Positions 6,441-16,103 of a DNA stretch of 34,017 nucleotides are shown piece after piece. Made by a program: the position numbers and the translations under genes. The stretch lies in contig DASRND010000028.1 of NCBI GenBank assembly GCA_035647615.1, forward strand, positions 1 to 34,017, written 5' to 3'. The notes under the pieces were generated by a model. That model did no database searches. It was not told where the DNA came from and was given only the letters and a program-made list of their open reading frames with translations. This DNA comes from Bacteroidales bacterium. GTDB taxonomy: Bacteria; Bacteroidota; Bacteroidia; Bacteroidales; 4484-276. Within the stretch, counting starts at the first letter, position 1, and every line of letters starts with the position of its first letter.

Positions 6441-8405
6441 ATGGAACCATTTAAAGTACTGACCGAACAATTTGCCGACATCCGCATCCTGCGGTACAGC
6501 GTGCCTGGATTTGAAAATCTGCCGCCGGAAAGCCGCGAGTTGTTGTATTATCTGCACGAAGCCGCCCTTTGGGGACGCGACATCATCTATGATCAAAACT
6601 ACAAACACAATCTGCTGATAAGGCACACCCTCGAAAATATCTTTCTGACTTATCGCGGCGACCGCACTGCGGCAGGCTGGCAGCACTTTGTGGTTTATCT
6701 CAAGCGGGTGTGGTTTAGCAACGGGATACATCATCACTATTCGATGGATAAATTCTTTCCAGAGCTGCCGGAGGAGGATTTTCGTGAACTGATGCGCCAT
6801 TCCGAATCATCGGGATTTGCAACTGACGATGAAAGCCAGGTTGATTTTATTAATAAAATAGTCGGCATACTTTACGATCCTGATAAAGATACTAAAAGAG
6901 TGGTCCAGGATGAAGGTGTTGATATGGTAGCGCTTTCGGCTAATAATTTTTATGAAAATGTGACGCAACAGGAAGCTGAGGATTTTTATAATGCAATGAA
7001 TAAAACCAATAATCCGGAACCGCCGCAATATGGATTGAATTCAAAACTTATAAAAAGAGACGGCAAGCTGCAGGAGCTGGTGTGGAAAAAGGATGGGATG
7101 TATGGTGAGGCCATCAGCGAAATCATCTTTTGGTTGCGCAAAGCACTGGCTGTAGCCGATAACGAAAAGCAAAAAAATGCTTTGGAGAAACTTATCGAAT
7201 TTTATACCACAGGCAACCTGAAAACTTTTGATGCCTACAGCATTGCCTGGCTGCAGGATGCTGACCCGCTTGTGGATGTGGTGAATGGTTTTATAGAGGT
7301 TTATGGCGATGCGCTGGGGCGCAAAGCTACGTGGGAGTCGGTGGTTTCGGTGCGCGATGCTGAGGCAACACGGCGCGCAGCCACCATTAGCGCCAACGCG
7401 CAGTGGTTCGAAGATCATTCGCCTGTGCAGCCCGAATACAAAAAAGAAAAAGTGCAGGGCGTTTCGGCACGGGGCATCAATGCGGTGGTGCTTGCCGGCG
7501 ATTGTTCTCCTTCTACACCCATTGGCATCAACTTGCCCAACGCCGACTGGATTCGGGCGCGCTATGGCTCCAAATCGGTAACCATCAGCAACATCATTGC
7601 CGCCTACGACGAGGCGGGCAAAGAATCGGGCGCCATCGAAGAGTTTGCCTGGTCGGAGGAGGAAATAGCTTTGTCAAAGAAATACGGAAATCTTGCCAGT
7701 AACCTCCATGTGGATTTGCACGAAATAGTGGGGCATGGCTCGGGACGCATCAAAGAAGGTGTTGCCAATCCAGGGGACACATTAAAAAACTACGCATCTA
7801 CCATCGAAGAAGCACGTGCCGATCTGTTTGCTTTGTATTTTGCTACCGATCCTAAGCTTGTGGAACTGGGACTGATGCCTGAACTAGCAGTAGGAGAGGC
7901 CGAGTACAACAGCTACATCCGCGGCGGGCTGCTTACCCAGCTGGTGCGTGTGGCGCCGGGCAAAAATCTGGAGGAGTCGCACATGCGCAACCGTCAGTTG
8001 ATAGCGCTGTGGGCTTACGAGCACGGAAAAGCTGAAAACGTGATTGAATCCAAAACCCGCGATGGGAAAACTTTTTTTGTAATTAATGACTACGATAAAT
8101 TACGAAGGCTTTTTGGACAACTGTTGCGCGAGGTGCAGCGCATCAAATCGGAGGGCGACTACAAAGCGGCTCGCCAGCTCATCGAAAACTATGGTGTAAA
8201 AGTGGATGCAGGGCTTCATCAGGAAGTGTTGAAACGCTGGGAAACATTAGGCATTGCGCCATTTTCAGGATTTATCAATCCAAAATTAAAATCTTTTACC
8301 GATGCCAACGGCGTCATTACAGATGTAAGGATTTCGTACCCTGACGACTTTGCGCAACAGATGCTTTATTACTCCCGCCATTACGCTGCATTGCCGGTAA
8401 AGTGA
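6441..8405 (+). CDS. Dipeptidyl peptidase III-like zinc metallopeptidase (M49)
   Basis: Enzyme of 654 residues in the M49 family, which removes dipeptides from the N-termini of short peptides. The family's unusual zinc motif HEXXGH is present as HEIVGH at residues 427-432 followed by GSGR. The second motif EEARAD is at residues 456-461 and carries the third zinc ligand. The length is close to that of other bacterial members. ATG 6441 is used because the upstream TTG extension (from 6399) overlaps the -7 box. No signal peptide is visible, so the enzyme should be cytoplasmic. It appears monocistronic, with heptad repeats upstream. Confidence 0.92.
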   Translation: MEPFKVLTEQFADIRILRYSVPGFENLPPESRELLYYLHEAALWGRDIIYDQNYKHNLLIRHTLENIFLTYRGDRTAAGWQHFVVYLKRVWFSNGIHHHYSMDKFFPELPEEDFRELMRHSESSGFATDDESQVDFINKIVGILYDPDKDTKRVVQDEGVDMVALSANNFYENVTQQEAEDFYNAMNKTNNPEPPQYGLNSKLIKRDGKLQELVWKKDGMYGEAISEIIFWLRKALAVADNEKQKNALEKLIEFYTTGNLKTFDAYSIAWLQDADPLVDVVNGFIEVYGDALGRKATWESVVSVRDAEATRRAATISANAQWFEDHSPVQPEYKKEKVQGVSARGINAVVLAGDCSPSTPIGINLPNADWIRARYGSKSVTISNIIAAYDEAGKESGAIEEFAWSEEEIALSKKYGNLASNLHVDLHEIVGHGSGRIKEGVANPGDTLKNYASTIEEARADLFALYFATDPKLVELGLMPELAVGEAEYNSYIRGGLLTQLVRVAPGKNLEESHMRNRQLIALWAYEHGKAENVIESKTRDGKTFFVINDYDKLRRLFGQLLREVQRIKSEGDYKAARQLIENYGVKVDAGLHQEVLKRWETLGIAPFSGFINPKLKSFTDANGVITDVRISYPDDFAQQMLYYSRHYAALPVK

Positions 8406-8434
8406 AGAATTCCAAAATTTGTTACTTACCTTTG

Positions 8435-8465
8435 TTTGGTTGTTTTAATTGTTGTTCTATCTTTG
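8435..8465 (+). promoter_or_regulatory. Promoter of secDF
   Basis: TTTG at 8435-8438 is separated by exactly 19 bases from TATCTTTG at 8458-8465, a full match to the Bacteroidota promoter TTTG-N19-TAnnTTTG. The SecDF start is 58 bases downstream of the -7 box. Confidence 0.7.
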
Positions 8466-8523
8466 CACCCTTAAAAAAATAGGGTAGTTCTCTAAGTAAT
8501 TATTTTTCAAAATTTTATCACAC

Positions 8524-11500
8524 ATGCAAAATAAAGGATTTATCAAGTTCATTGCCATCCTGTTTGCTTTAGTATCGCTTTACCACTTGTCGTTTACCTA
8601 CGTAAGCCAACGTGTTGTGAGCAAGGCTAATAAATACGCGCACAATGCTGAAACCGAACGCTTGTCGAGTTTTATGGCTGATGGGGATGCAGCACAGCAG
8701 CAATTTCTGTACGATTCGATCGCTAAAGCCCGCGAAACGTATTATCTCGACTCAATGTCCAATGAGGTGATTTACAACCTTGCTGTACGTAAATATACTT
8801 TTAAGGAAGTGCGCGAGCGCGAGCTCAACCTGGGTCTCGACCTCAAAGGTGGTATGAACGTGACGTTGGAAGTATCGGTGATCGACATTGTTAGAGGATT
8901 GGCAGGCAACAGCAAGAATCCTGTTTTTCAGCAAGCCCTCGAATTGGCGCGTGAAAAACAAAAAAGTAGTCAGGACGGTTTTGTGACCCTCTTTGGTCAG
9001 GCCGTTAAAGAAATCGATCCCAACTTCCAGTTGACTTCGATATTTATGGCTGAGTTCAAAGACAAACTCAATTATAATTCCACTAATGATGAGGTGCTCG
9101 ATGTGGTGCGCAAAGAAGCTAACGCTGCTATTGACCGTACCTTCAACATTCTTCGTACGCGTATCGACCGCTTTGGTGTAGCTCAGCCCAACATTCAGAA
9201 GTTGCAGACCGCCGGTCGTATTTTGGTGGAGCTGCCGGGTATCAAAGAGCCACAGCGTGTTCGTAAGCTTTTGCAGGGAACTGCACAGCTTGAGTTTTGG
9301 ACAACCTACCAGTTTAGTGATGTGTTCAACTATTTTCAGGCTGCTGATCAAAAACTTGTCGACATATTAAAAACTGATGATATTCTCGACGCTGTTGCTG
9401 AAGAAAGCCCTCTGGCAGAAGATGGTGAATTGGCTGATGCTGCTGTTGTTGAAAACGAAGAGTCTGAATTGTCAGAGATGGATTCTACTGCTGTATTAGC
9501 TAAAGCGATAACTGATACATTAGATCAGGATCTTCTCGATCAGCTTGGCAGCGACAGCCTTTCCGTTACCGACCGTAGCCAATCTCCCGAAGAGATTGCC
9601 AAAACCAATCCGCTGTTTGCCTATCTTCGTCCCAATCTGGTTCAAACCGAAAATGGTTATGTGCCCGCACAGAACGCTACTGTTGGTTATGCCACCATAA
9701 GAGATACTGCCATGGTCAACAATATGCTGCGCCGCGTAAAACAAGACTTGCCGCGCGACATGAAGCTGGCCTGGAAAATTAAACCTGAAAAATATTCGCC
9801 CGACTTTCTCGAGCTGGTGGCATTGAAAGCTTCCAATCGCGACGGCTCGGCAGCGCTGGGTGGCGATGTAATCGTGGAAGCCCGCCAAAACTTTGATAAC
9901 AACAACCGCGTAATTGTGGATATGGCCATGAACAGCGAAGGAGCTCGCCAATGGAAACGCCTCACTGGCGAAAACACCAACAGGCAAATCGCTATCGTGC
10001 TCGACGATTATGTCTATTCGGCTCCCAATGTAATTGACGAAATCCCCAACGGACGTTCGCAGATATCCGGAAACTTTGAAGTGGCCGAAGCACAAGACCT
10101 TGCCAACATTCTGAAAGCTGGTAAGCTGCCTGCTCCTGCACGTATTGTCGAAGAGGCCGTAGTAGGTCCTTCGCTGGGTAAAGTTGCTATCAACAATGGT
10201 TTGACCTCTTTTATCATTGCCTTTATCATGGTGCTTCTCTACATGGTGCTGTATTACAACCGCGCCGGATGGGTTGCCGACCTGGCTCTCCTGACCAATA
10301 TTTTCTTCATCTTTGGTGTGCTTACCTCGCTGGGAGCAGTACTCACCTTACCCGGTATTGCCGGTATCGTGCTTACACTCGGTATGGCTGTGGATGCCAA
10401 CGTGATTATTTACGAGCGTATCAAAGAAGAGGTGTGTGCCGGAAAAGGTATGCGTCTGGCCATCCACGACGGTTACAAAAATGCTTATTCAGCCATCATC
10501 GACGGCAACGTTACTACATTGCTCACCGGTATTGTGCTGTATACTTTTGGTAGCGGCCCGGTACAAGGTTTTGCCACCACCCTTATCATTGGTATCCTTT
10601 CGTCGTTGTTCTCTGCAATCTTTATTTCGCGCATCATTTTCGATCGTATGCTCACGCGCAACCGTACCATCAACTTTAGTAACAAATATACGCACAACGT
10701 GCTGGCTAATGCCAACTTCAACTTTCTGGGCTATCGTAAATATGCGTACATTATTTCCAGCGCTATTATCATCATCGGTATTGGATCTTTGGCCGTAAGA
10801 GGTTTAAATTATGGTGTTGATTTCTCCGGTGGCCGTACTTACGTTATCCGGTTCGACCAGCCCGTAGTCTTAAAAGATATTCGAAACGCATTGGAAGATG
10901 ATCTGGAACAACCCGAAGTAAAAACTTTTGGCCCCACCTCACAGGTGAAAGTTACTACTAATAAAGATATCGACAACGACAATCCGTCTGTCGACTCCAC
11001 TTTGCAGGCGCTTATTTTTAACAACCTGAAGCCTTTCTATCGGGATCAAACCATTACTTACACTGATTTTATTGCTGATACGGGAAGCGACAAATTTATC
11101 GGCATCCTAAGCTCACAAAAAGTAGGGCCAACCATTGCCGACGACATCCGCAACCGTGCAGTGATGGCAGTTATCTTTGCGCTCATCATCATCTTTATCT
11201 ATATCGCTATCCGCTTTAAGAAGTGGCAATATGGTCTGGGAGGTGTCGCAGCTCTGTTCCACGACTCGATAATTGTAATCAGTTTGTTCTCGATATTTTA
11301 TAATGTCCTGCCTTTCAATCTCGAGGTTGACCAGACATTTATTGCGGCAATCCTCACCATTATTGGTTATTCCATCAACGACACGGTGATCATCTTCGAC
11401 CGTATCAGGGAGTTTGTAGGATTGCATCCAAAACGTACCCTGAACGATAACGTGAATCAGGGAATTAACAGCACGCTGGCCCGTACCATCAATACTTCGG

Positions 11501-11706
11501 GAACTACCCTCGTGGTACTGCTGATGATCTTTATCTTTGGCGGTGAGGTTATCCGTGGGTTTGCCTTTGCTCTGTTGATGGGTGTTCTCATCGGGACTTA
11601 TTCATCGGTATTTATTGCCAGCCCGGTGGCTTACGACATGATCACAAAAGGTGGCAAAAACGACACCGACTCGATTATGAAATCTAAAAAATCTAAAAAG
11701 AAGTAA
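8524..11706 (+). CDS. secDF: Protein translocase SecDF (single-chain fusion)
   Basis: Protein of 1060 residues joining SecD and SecF, as is usual in Bacteroidota. SecDF uses the proton gradient to pull secreted proteins out of the SecYEG channel on the periplasmic side. SecD landmarks are LGLDLKGGMNVTLEV (residues 103-117), AGKLPAPARIVEEAVVGPSLG and TLGMAVDANVIIYERIKEE. SecF landmarks are LNYGVDFSGGRTYVIRF (from residue 761), GPTIADDIRNRAVMAV and IGYSINDTVIIFDRIRE, which contain the membrane aspartates used for proton flow. An acidic low-complexity stretch (about residues 280-360) is inserted in the first periplasmic region. A hairpin terminator follows, and tatA is the next gene. Confidence 0.97.
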   Translation: MQNKGFIKFIAILFALVSLYHLSFTYVSQRVVSKANKYAHNAETERLSSFMADGDAAQQQFLYDSIAKARETYYLDSMSNEVIYNLAVRKYTFKEVRERELNLGLDLKGGMNVTLEVSVIDIVRGLAGNSKNPVFQQALELAREKQKSSQDGFVTLFGQAVKEIDPNFQLTSIFMAEFKDKLNYNSTNDEVLDVVRKEANAAIDRTFNILRTRIDRFGVAQPNIQKLQTAGRILVELPGIKEPQRVRKLLQGTAQLEFWTTYQFSDVFNYFQAADQKLVDILKTDDILDAVAEESPLAEDGELADAAVVENEESELSEMDSTAVLAKAITDTLDQDLLDQLGSDSLSVTDRSQSPEEIAKTNPLFAYLRPNLVQTENGYVPAQNATVGYATIRDTAMVNNMLRRVKQDLPRDMKLAWKIKPEKYSPDFLELVALKASNRDGSAALGGDVIVEARQNFDNNNRVIVDMAMNSEGARQWKRLTGENTNRQIAIVLDDYVYSAPNVIDEIPNGRSQISGNFEVAEAQDLANILKAGKLPAPARIVEEAVVGPSLGKVAINNGLTSFIIAFIMVLLYMVLYYNRAGWVADLALLTNIFFIFGVLTSLGAVLTLPGIAGIVLTLGMAVDANVIIYERIKEEVCAGKGMRLAIHDGYKNAYSAIIDGNVTTLLTGIVLYTFGSGPVQGFATTLIIGILSSLFSAIFISRIIFDRMLTRNRTINFSNKYTHNVLANANFNFLGYRKYAYIISSAIIIIGIGSLAVRGLNYGVDFSGGRTYVIRFDQPVVLKDIRNALEDDLEQPEVKTFGPTSQVKVTTNKDIDNDNPSVDSTLQALIFNNLKPFYRDQTITYTDFIADTGSDKFIGILSSQKVGPTIADDIRNRAVMAVIFALIIIFIYIAIRFKKWQYGLGGVAALFHDSIIVISLFSIFYNVLPFNLEVDQTFIAAILTIIGYSINDTVIIFDRIREFVGLHPKRTLNDNVNQGINSTLARTINTSGTTLVVLLMIFIFGGEVIRGFAFALLMGVLIGTYSSVFIASPVAYDMITKGGKNDTDSIMKSKKSKKK

Positions 11707-11728
11707 CATTTTTTTTCATTAATAAAAT

Positions 11729-11768
11729 AAATCCCGGCAATGATCTTTAAAGTCAAGCCGGGATTTTT
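11729..11768 (+). terminator. Rho-independent terminator after secDF
   Basis: Ten-base perfect arms AAATCCCGGC (11729-11738) and GCCGGGATTT (11757-11766) close an 18-base loop that itself contains TGA/TCA pairing. A T-run with a TTTTG tail follows. It sits 22 bases after the secDF stop. Confidence 0.85.
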
Positions 11769-11933
11769 GTTTTGAGATATTTACTCATGGTTTGCCAAAG
11801 CGATTGTTACAAAGGTTATGAATAGGATAATCTTTGAAAACGACAGAGAGTAGTTAAAGCATTGGATTGATTAGATCATCGCCTTCTGTAAACTACAATG
11901 AGGTTTTTTTTCAGGACATTGCTATTACTTTCC

Positions 11934-11941
11934 TACTTTTG
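11934..11941 (+). promoter_or_regulatory. Candidate -7 box upstream of tatA
   Basis: TACTTTTG matches TAnnTTTG exactly, 68 bases before the tatA start; the -33 region is only T-rich. The rest of the 303-base gap 11707-12009 holds the secDF terminator and no other recognisable feature. Confidence 0.45.
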
Positions 11942-12009
11942 CTCGTTAGTATTGAAAAAACGAATGGGTTTATTCTTGAATTTTGAAATTTCATTTTCAA
12001 ATAGGTTGA

Positions 12010-12336
12010 ATGGTAATAGCTTTCTTTAATATCAGTGGCGGCGAAATATTCATCATCCTTTTGGTGGTGTTTCTCTTCTTTGGGCCAGATAAAATTCCTG
12101 AGATTGCCCGTTGGATGGGCAAAGGCCTAAGCGAAGTAAAGAAAGCCACCAGCGAGATTCGGGATGAGATTACGCGCGAAACCGACGACATTCGCCGCGA
12201 AGCTGATGATTTGAAAAGGAGCATAAATCTTAATGAACCGCCATCTGCAGCAACACCCCGATCCGATAAGCCAATGGATGATTTGGAAAAAACTGAACCT
12301 GATTTAAGACAAAAACCACGAGAGCCTCAGCTATAA
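12010..12336 (+). CDS. tatA: Twin-arginine translocase subunit TatA/TatE
   Basis: Protein of 108 residues with the TatA plan: a short N-terminal membrane helix (GGEIFIILLVVFLFFGPDKI), the phenylalanine-glycine-proline hinge, an amphipathic helix (PEIARWMGKGLSEVKKA) and a charged, disordered tail. TatA forms the pore-like assembly that lets folded proteins cross the inner membrane. No TatC is encoded nearby. It lies directly downstream of secDF, after a terminator, so both major export routes are represented here but probably transcribed separately. Confidence 0.93.
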   Translation: MVIAFFNISGGEIFIILLVVFLFFGPDKIPEIARWMGKGLSEVKKATSEIRDEITRETDDIRREADDLKRSINLNEPPSAATPRSDKPMDDLEKTEPDLRQKPREPQL

Positions 12337-12412
12337 TGGTTGCGCTGCATGCGCACAGATACTAAAGCAATTTGATAAACCGTTAAAAAACCGATTCTTC
12401 TGACAAATAAAT

Positions 12413-12428
12413 GCAAACAACTGTTTGC
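12413..12428 (+). promoter_or_regulatory. Perfect inverted repeat upstream of the OmpA/PD40 gene
   Basis: Seven-base arms GCAAACA and TGTTTGC around AC end 19 bases before the ATG at 12448. It could be an operator or a short 5' leader hairpin; no protein is known to bind it. Confidence 0.35.
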
Positions 12429-12447
12429 TGCCGATACCGAAAAAACA

Positions 12448-14916
12448 ATGAGTACAAACGTTACGAGAACTCTTCCTGGAGTTTTAATAATTCTTCTCCT
12501 ATTTTCAGCGATGACGGTTCACGGTCAAAATCGCCGGGCACAGGCTGCCGACGAGGATTTTGCCAATCTGCGCTATTCGCTGGCCATCCCCAAATACAAA
12601 AAAGCCTACTCGCGTGTAAAAGGAAACAAGGCCGAGAAGAATCGCATCACCTATCAGCTGGCCGAGAGTTACCGGTTCACCAACCAGATGAAACGTGCCC
12701 AGGCCTTTTACAAAAGACTGGAGCGTGCCAAATACGATCGTACCGAGCCACTGGTGCTTTTGCGTCTGGCCGATGCCATGCGTGCCGATGGTAAATACGA
12801 TGAGGCGCTGGAGATGTATGAGAAATATGCCGAGCGTGTGCCGGAAGATCCGCGTGGAAAGTCTGGAATAAGTTCGTGTAAGCTGGCGCAGGAGTGGCTC
12901 GAAAACCCCGGGAATTATCAGATAGAAAAACTAAAACGTTTCAACTCCCGCGAAGACGACTTTTCACCTGCCTACAGCGAAGCCAATGCCAACGCCATAA
13001 TCTTCACTTCTTCACGCGATGGCAGCACCGGCAAAAATACCGACGAATGGACCGGTATGAATTTTACCGATCTTTTCTATGCGCGTCAGGATCAAAAAGG
13101 AGACTGGAGCACGCCGGTTCTGGCCGATGAGAGCGAGACCGTAAATACTGACGCCAACGAAGGACAGCCTTCCTTCAATGGTAACTTTGGTAAAATGTAT
13201 TTTACACGCTGCGGAAAAGATAACCAGACAGTTAACGGTTGTCAGATTTATGTGACACGCAAGCAGGGGCGTGGTTTTGGTGAACCCGAAAAAGTTGAGC
13301 TTGGCGGCGACAGCACCTCCGTGTTCGGACATCCCGCCGTAAGCCCCGACGAGAGTTTCCTGATATTTTCATCGCCCAAAAATGGTGGCGCTGGTGGCAA
13401 AGACCTGTGGATTTCTGAGTCAAAAGGTGGAGGTGGATTTTCGACACCCCGCAATATGGGTACTAATATCAATACCAAAGGCGACGAGGTGTTTCCCGTA
13501 ATGCGCGGTGACTCAGTATTGTATTTCGCTTCTAACGGATTGCCGGGCATGGGCGGCCTCGACCTGTTCAAAAGTACCCGCAACGAAGACGGTTCCTGGA
13601 GCGATCCCGTCAACATGAGGCCACCTATTAATACACAATACGATGACTTCGGCATCACCTGGCATCCCGACGGCAAAGACGAAGGGTTTTTCTCTTCAAA
13701 CCGGCGTGGTGGTCGGGGTGGCGACGACATTTATTACTTTGTCAATCCGCCGTTGGTGTATGCCGTTTCCGGAAAAGTAGTCGACAACAACACACTTCAG
13801 CCTGTCGATAAAGCCGATGTCAACCTGGTGACTTCTGACGGAACCAACGTAACTACCACCACCAACTCGGTTGGGTATTATGAGTTTAAAGATGACCAGA
13901 TAAAAGCCAGTACTACTTTTGAAATACTTGTAGAAAAACCCGAATATTTCAACGACAAGGCCATGGAAACCACTGTAGGTTTGGCAGCCAGCCGCGATTT
14001 TGTGATGAATTTCAACCTGACGCCCATACCCAAAGAACCCGTGGTGCTGCCAGAGATTTTATACGATCTGGCCAAGTGGGAACTCAAGCCACAATTTCAG
14101 GATTCGTTGCAGGGGCTCATCCGAACCCTCGATGCCAACGAGACCATTGTGGTAGAAATAGCTGCTCATACTGACAGCCGCGACACCGACGAACGCAACG
14201 ACATTCTCTCGCAGAAGCGCGCCGAGTCGGTGGTGGATTATCTCATCCTGCGCGGCATCGACCCCGATCGGATGGTGGCCAAAGGCTATGGTGAGCGTGT
14301 GCCGTTTGTGTTAAAGAAAGAAACTACCCGCGGCGGCTATACTTTTGCTGTTGGCTCGCGTCTTACCGAATCCTATGTCGACTCGCTGCCCAACAACGAA
14401 GCTCGTGAAGCTGCTCACCAGATGAACCGCCGCACCGAGTTTTCGATTATCAGCAAGGATTACATACCCAAGCCAAAAATAAAAACCGATACCATCGCCA
14501 GAGCTGTCGAGGTGGTAGTGAATCCGGAAGAAAAGATCCTCGACTATATGCTTACGCCCAAAGGTTTGATGCAGGGTCAGGTTATCGTGAATGGATTTAC
14601 ACTCAATTTTATTTACGACCGGCGTGCCATTCGCCCGGCCATATCGCTGGGAAGTGCGCTGCGTCTGCTCAAAGAGGGAGCTATTACCAAAAACGATTTC
14701 CAGGGCAACCCCGAAGAAATCCTCGGTGATGGAACCATCGCACATCGCGCTATCTTCCGCGTGGAAACACTGCGCCTGGCGGGGATGACTATCCGCAACG
14801 TCGAAATTCAGGTCGATCATCAGTTGGCCACGCAAATGACTTTGGGAGAAATCACGCTCACCGAGTTCGGCACCTTTACCATCGACGAGGAGAAAAAGCA
14901 GATAATTTTTAGATAG
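12448..14916 (+). CDS. OmpA family protein with TPR, PD40 propeller and C-terminal retropepsin-like domain
   Basis: Envelope protein of 822 residues with a signal peptide ending near AMTVHGQ. Regions in order: TPR-like repeats (about 30-140), PD40/WD40-like propeller blades (about 160-435), a carboxypeptidase-regulatory-like beta domain (about 440-520) and an OmpA C-terminal peptidoglycan-binding domain (about 535-670, with AAHTDSRDTDERNDILSQKR). This much resembles PorE-type proteins of Bacteroidota. Beyond it, residues 700-822 align by eye with retropepsin-like aspartic protease domains: NGFTLNFIYDRRA occupies the place of NG...FxxDTGA, a helix and LLKEGAITKNDF follow, and MTLGEITLTEFGTFTID stands where LLGQSALEKLGxxxID is expected. 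The catalytic DTG is DRR at residues 724-726, so activity is unlikely. The two-base-class fit of the tail is inference from family memory. Confidence 0.88.
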   Translation: MSTNVTRTLPGVLIILLLFSAMTVHGQNRRAQAADEDFANLRYSLAIPKYKKAYSRVKGNKAEKNRITYQLAESYRFTNQMKRAQAFYKRLERAKYDRTEPLVLLRLADAMRADGKYDEALEMYEKYAERVPEDPRGKSGISSCKLAQEWLENPGNYQIEKLKRFNSREDDFSPAYSEANANAIIFTSSRDGSTGKNTDEWTGMNFTDLFYARQDQKGDWSTPVLADESETVNTDANEGQPSFNGNFGKMYFTRCGKDNQTVNGCQIYVTRKQGRGFGEPEKVELGGDSTSVFGHPAVSPDESFLIFSSPKNGGAGGKDLWISESKGGGGFSTPRNMGTNINTKGDEVFPVMRGDSVLYFASNGLPGMGGLDLFKSTRNEDGSWSDPVNMRPPINTQYDDFGITWHPDGKDEGFFSSNRRGGRGGDDIYYFVNPPLVYAVSGKVVDNNTLQPVDKADVNLVTSDGTNVTTTTNSVGYYEFKDDQIKASTTFEILVEKPEYFNDKAMETTVGLAASRDFVMNFNLTPIPKEPVVLPEILYDLAKWELKPQFQDSLQGLIRTLDANETIVVEIAAHTDSRDTDERNDILSQKRAESVVDYLILRGIDPDRMVAKGYGERVPFVLKKETTRGGYTFAVGSRLTESYVDSLPNNEAREAAHQMNRRTEFSIISKDYIPKPKIKTDTIARAVEVVVNPEEKILDYMLTPKGLMQGQVIVNGFTLNFIYDRRAIRPAISLGSALRLLKEGAITKNDFQGNPEEILGDGTIAHRAIFRVETLRLAGMTIRNVEIQVDHQLATQMTLGEITLTEFGTFTIDEEKKQIIFR

Positions 14917-14959
14917 TTGAAACAAATCGGTGATTGAGCAGAACCCAAATCCGGAGATT

Positions 14960-15048
14960 GAGCGTCGGCTGGTGAGCGGTGGCTGGTGAGCGTCGGCTGG
15001 TGAGCGGTGGCTGGTGAGCGTAGTCGAACCAAGCCGAACCAAGCCGAA
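14960..15048 (+). repeat. Heptad-period intergenic repeat H2
   Basis: Four 14-base units, each made of two heptamers, alternate as GAGCGTCGGCTGGT and GAGCGGTGGCTGGT from 14960 to 15015. GAGCGTAGTCGAACC and CGAACCAAGC repeats follow to 15048. It lies between the convergent OmpA/PD40 and polyprenyl synthase genes, directly against the 3' end of the latter. Confidence 0.85.
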
Positions 15049-15049
15049 A

Positions 15050-16027
15050 TTAATGATCTCTTCTGTATAGCCATTCGGCGTAAGCCAGCATCGATTCTAT
15101 TTTTTCGCGCGGAGCGTTTAACAGATTGAGCAGGTGGATCGATTTTGCATAGTATTGCTCCATTTCCTGCCTGGCAAGCTCTTCGGTATTATATTTCCGC
15201 ATCAGCTCCGTCACCGCGTCGATCTTTTGTTGCGGGTTGTGATTTGTGTTTGGATTATAAAAACCAAGCAATTTTTGGCGATCGCTGGCGTCGGCTGTCC
15301 CGAGACACTTCAGGAAAATATATGTTTTTTTGTTGGCAATGATGTCGCCGCCAGGAATTTTGCCTGTTTTTTTTGCATCTCCAAAAGTGTCGAGCAAGTC
15401 GTCCTGAAGTTGGAAGGTGATGCCGATATTTTCACCAAAATCATAAATCAATTGTGTATCGCGTGGGGTGGCGTTGGCGGCCAGTGCGCCGATTTTGAGG
15501 CTGCATCCCAGCAATACTGCTGTCTTTAGCCGAATCATGTTGAGATATTCGGCAATAGTAACTACAGGCGACTCTTCAAAATCCATATCATATTGCTGGC
15601 CTTCGCACACTTCGATGGCTGTTTGTGTAAAGGTGTCGAGCATCTCAGCGATTTGTGGATGTTTTGTTTTTAGCATCCAGCGATACGCAAGTGCAAACAT
15701 GGTGTCGCCCGAAAGGATGGCCGTATTGTTGTCCCACTTTCGGTGGACTGTATCTTTGCCGCGCCGCAGATCGGCGTTGTCCATGATGTCGTCGTGGAGT
15801 AGCGTAAAATTATGAAACAACTCAATGCCGATGGCTGCGTCGAGGATGCTTTCGGGCTTGCCGCCAAAAAGATCGCATGCTGCAAGCATCAGCACCGGTC
15901 GCAGCCGTTTGCCTTCACCTTCCATTGTGTAGCGAATGGGCTGGTAAAGTTGGTCAGGTGTGCCGCTAAGATCAGCTTTTACTAAAGCGTCATTCACTAT
16001 CTTTTTAAAATCTGCAAAATGCTCCAT
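15050..16027 (-). CDS. Trans-isoprenyl diphosphate synthase (polyprenyl synthetase family)
   Basis: Enzyme of 325 residues that condenses isopentenyl diphosphate with an allylic diphosphate. Both aspartate-rich metal-binding motifs are present: DDIMD at residues 79-83, followed by LRRG, and DDLLD at 209-213 after FQLQ. GEGKRLRP is at residues 37-44. The residue five places before the first motif is Phe74; in known enzymes a bulky residue there limits product length, which points to farnesyl or geranylgeranyl diphosphate rather than a long quinone tail. This product guess is inference. The 3' end abuts a heptad repeat, and an AT-rich gene lies upstream. Confidence 0.92.
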   Translation of the reverse strand: MEHFADFKKIVNDALVKADLSGTPDQLYQPIRYTMEGEGKRLRPVLMLAACDLFGGKPESILDAAIGIELFHNFTLLHDDIMDNADLRRGKDTVHRKWDNNTAILSGDTMFALAYRWMLKTKHPQIAEMLDTFTQTAIEVCEGQQYDMDFEESPVVTIAEYLNMIRLKTAVLLGCSLKIGALAANATPRDTQLIYDFGENIGITFQLQDDLLDTFGDAKKTGKIPGGDIIANKKTYIFLKCLGTADASDRQKLLGFYNPNTNHNPQQKIDAVTELMRKYNTEELARQEMEQYYAKSIHLLNLLNAPREKIESMLAYAEWLYRRDH

Positions 16028-16103
16028 TTCCTTATTTTTAAATAATTTTGTCTTCTAAGTTTGATATCCCAATCGATGCCTTTTGTTATCTCTTTAATTT
16101 GAA

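Noticed and set aside
12341-12355. Terminator after tatA
   Set aside because: A five-base stem TGCGC/GCGCA exists, but the stem is short and no T-run follows.
14611-14640. Active aspartic protease site
   Set aside because: The aspartate is present but Thr-Gly is replaced by Arg-Arg, so catalysis is not supported.
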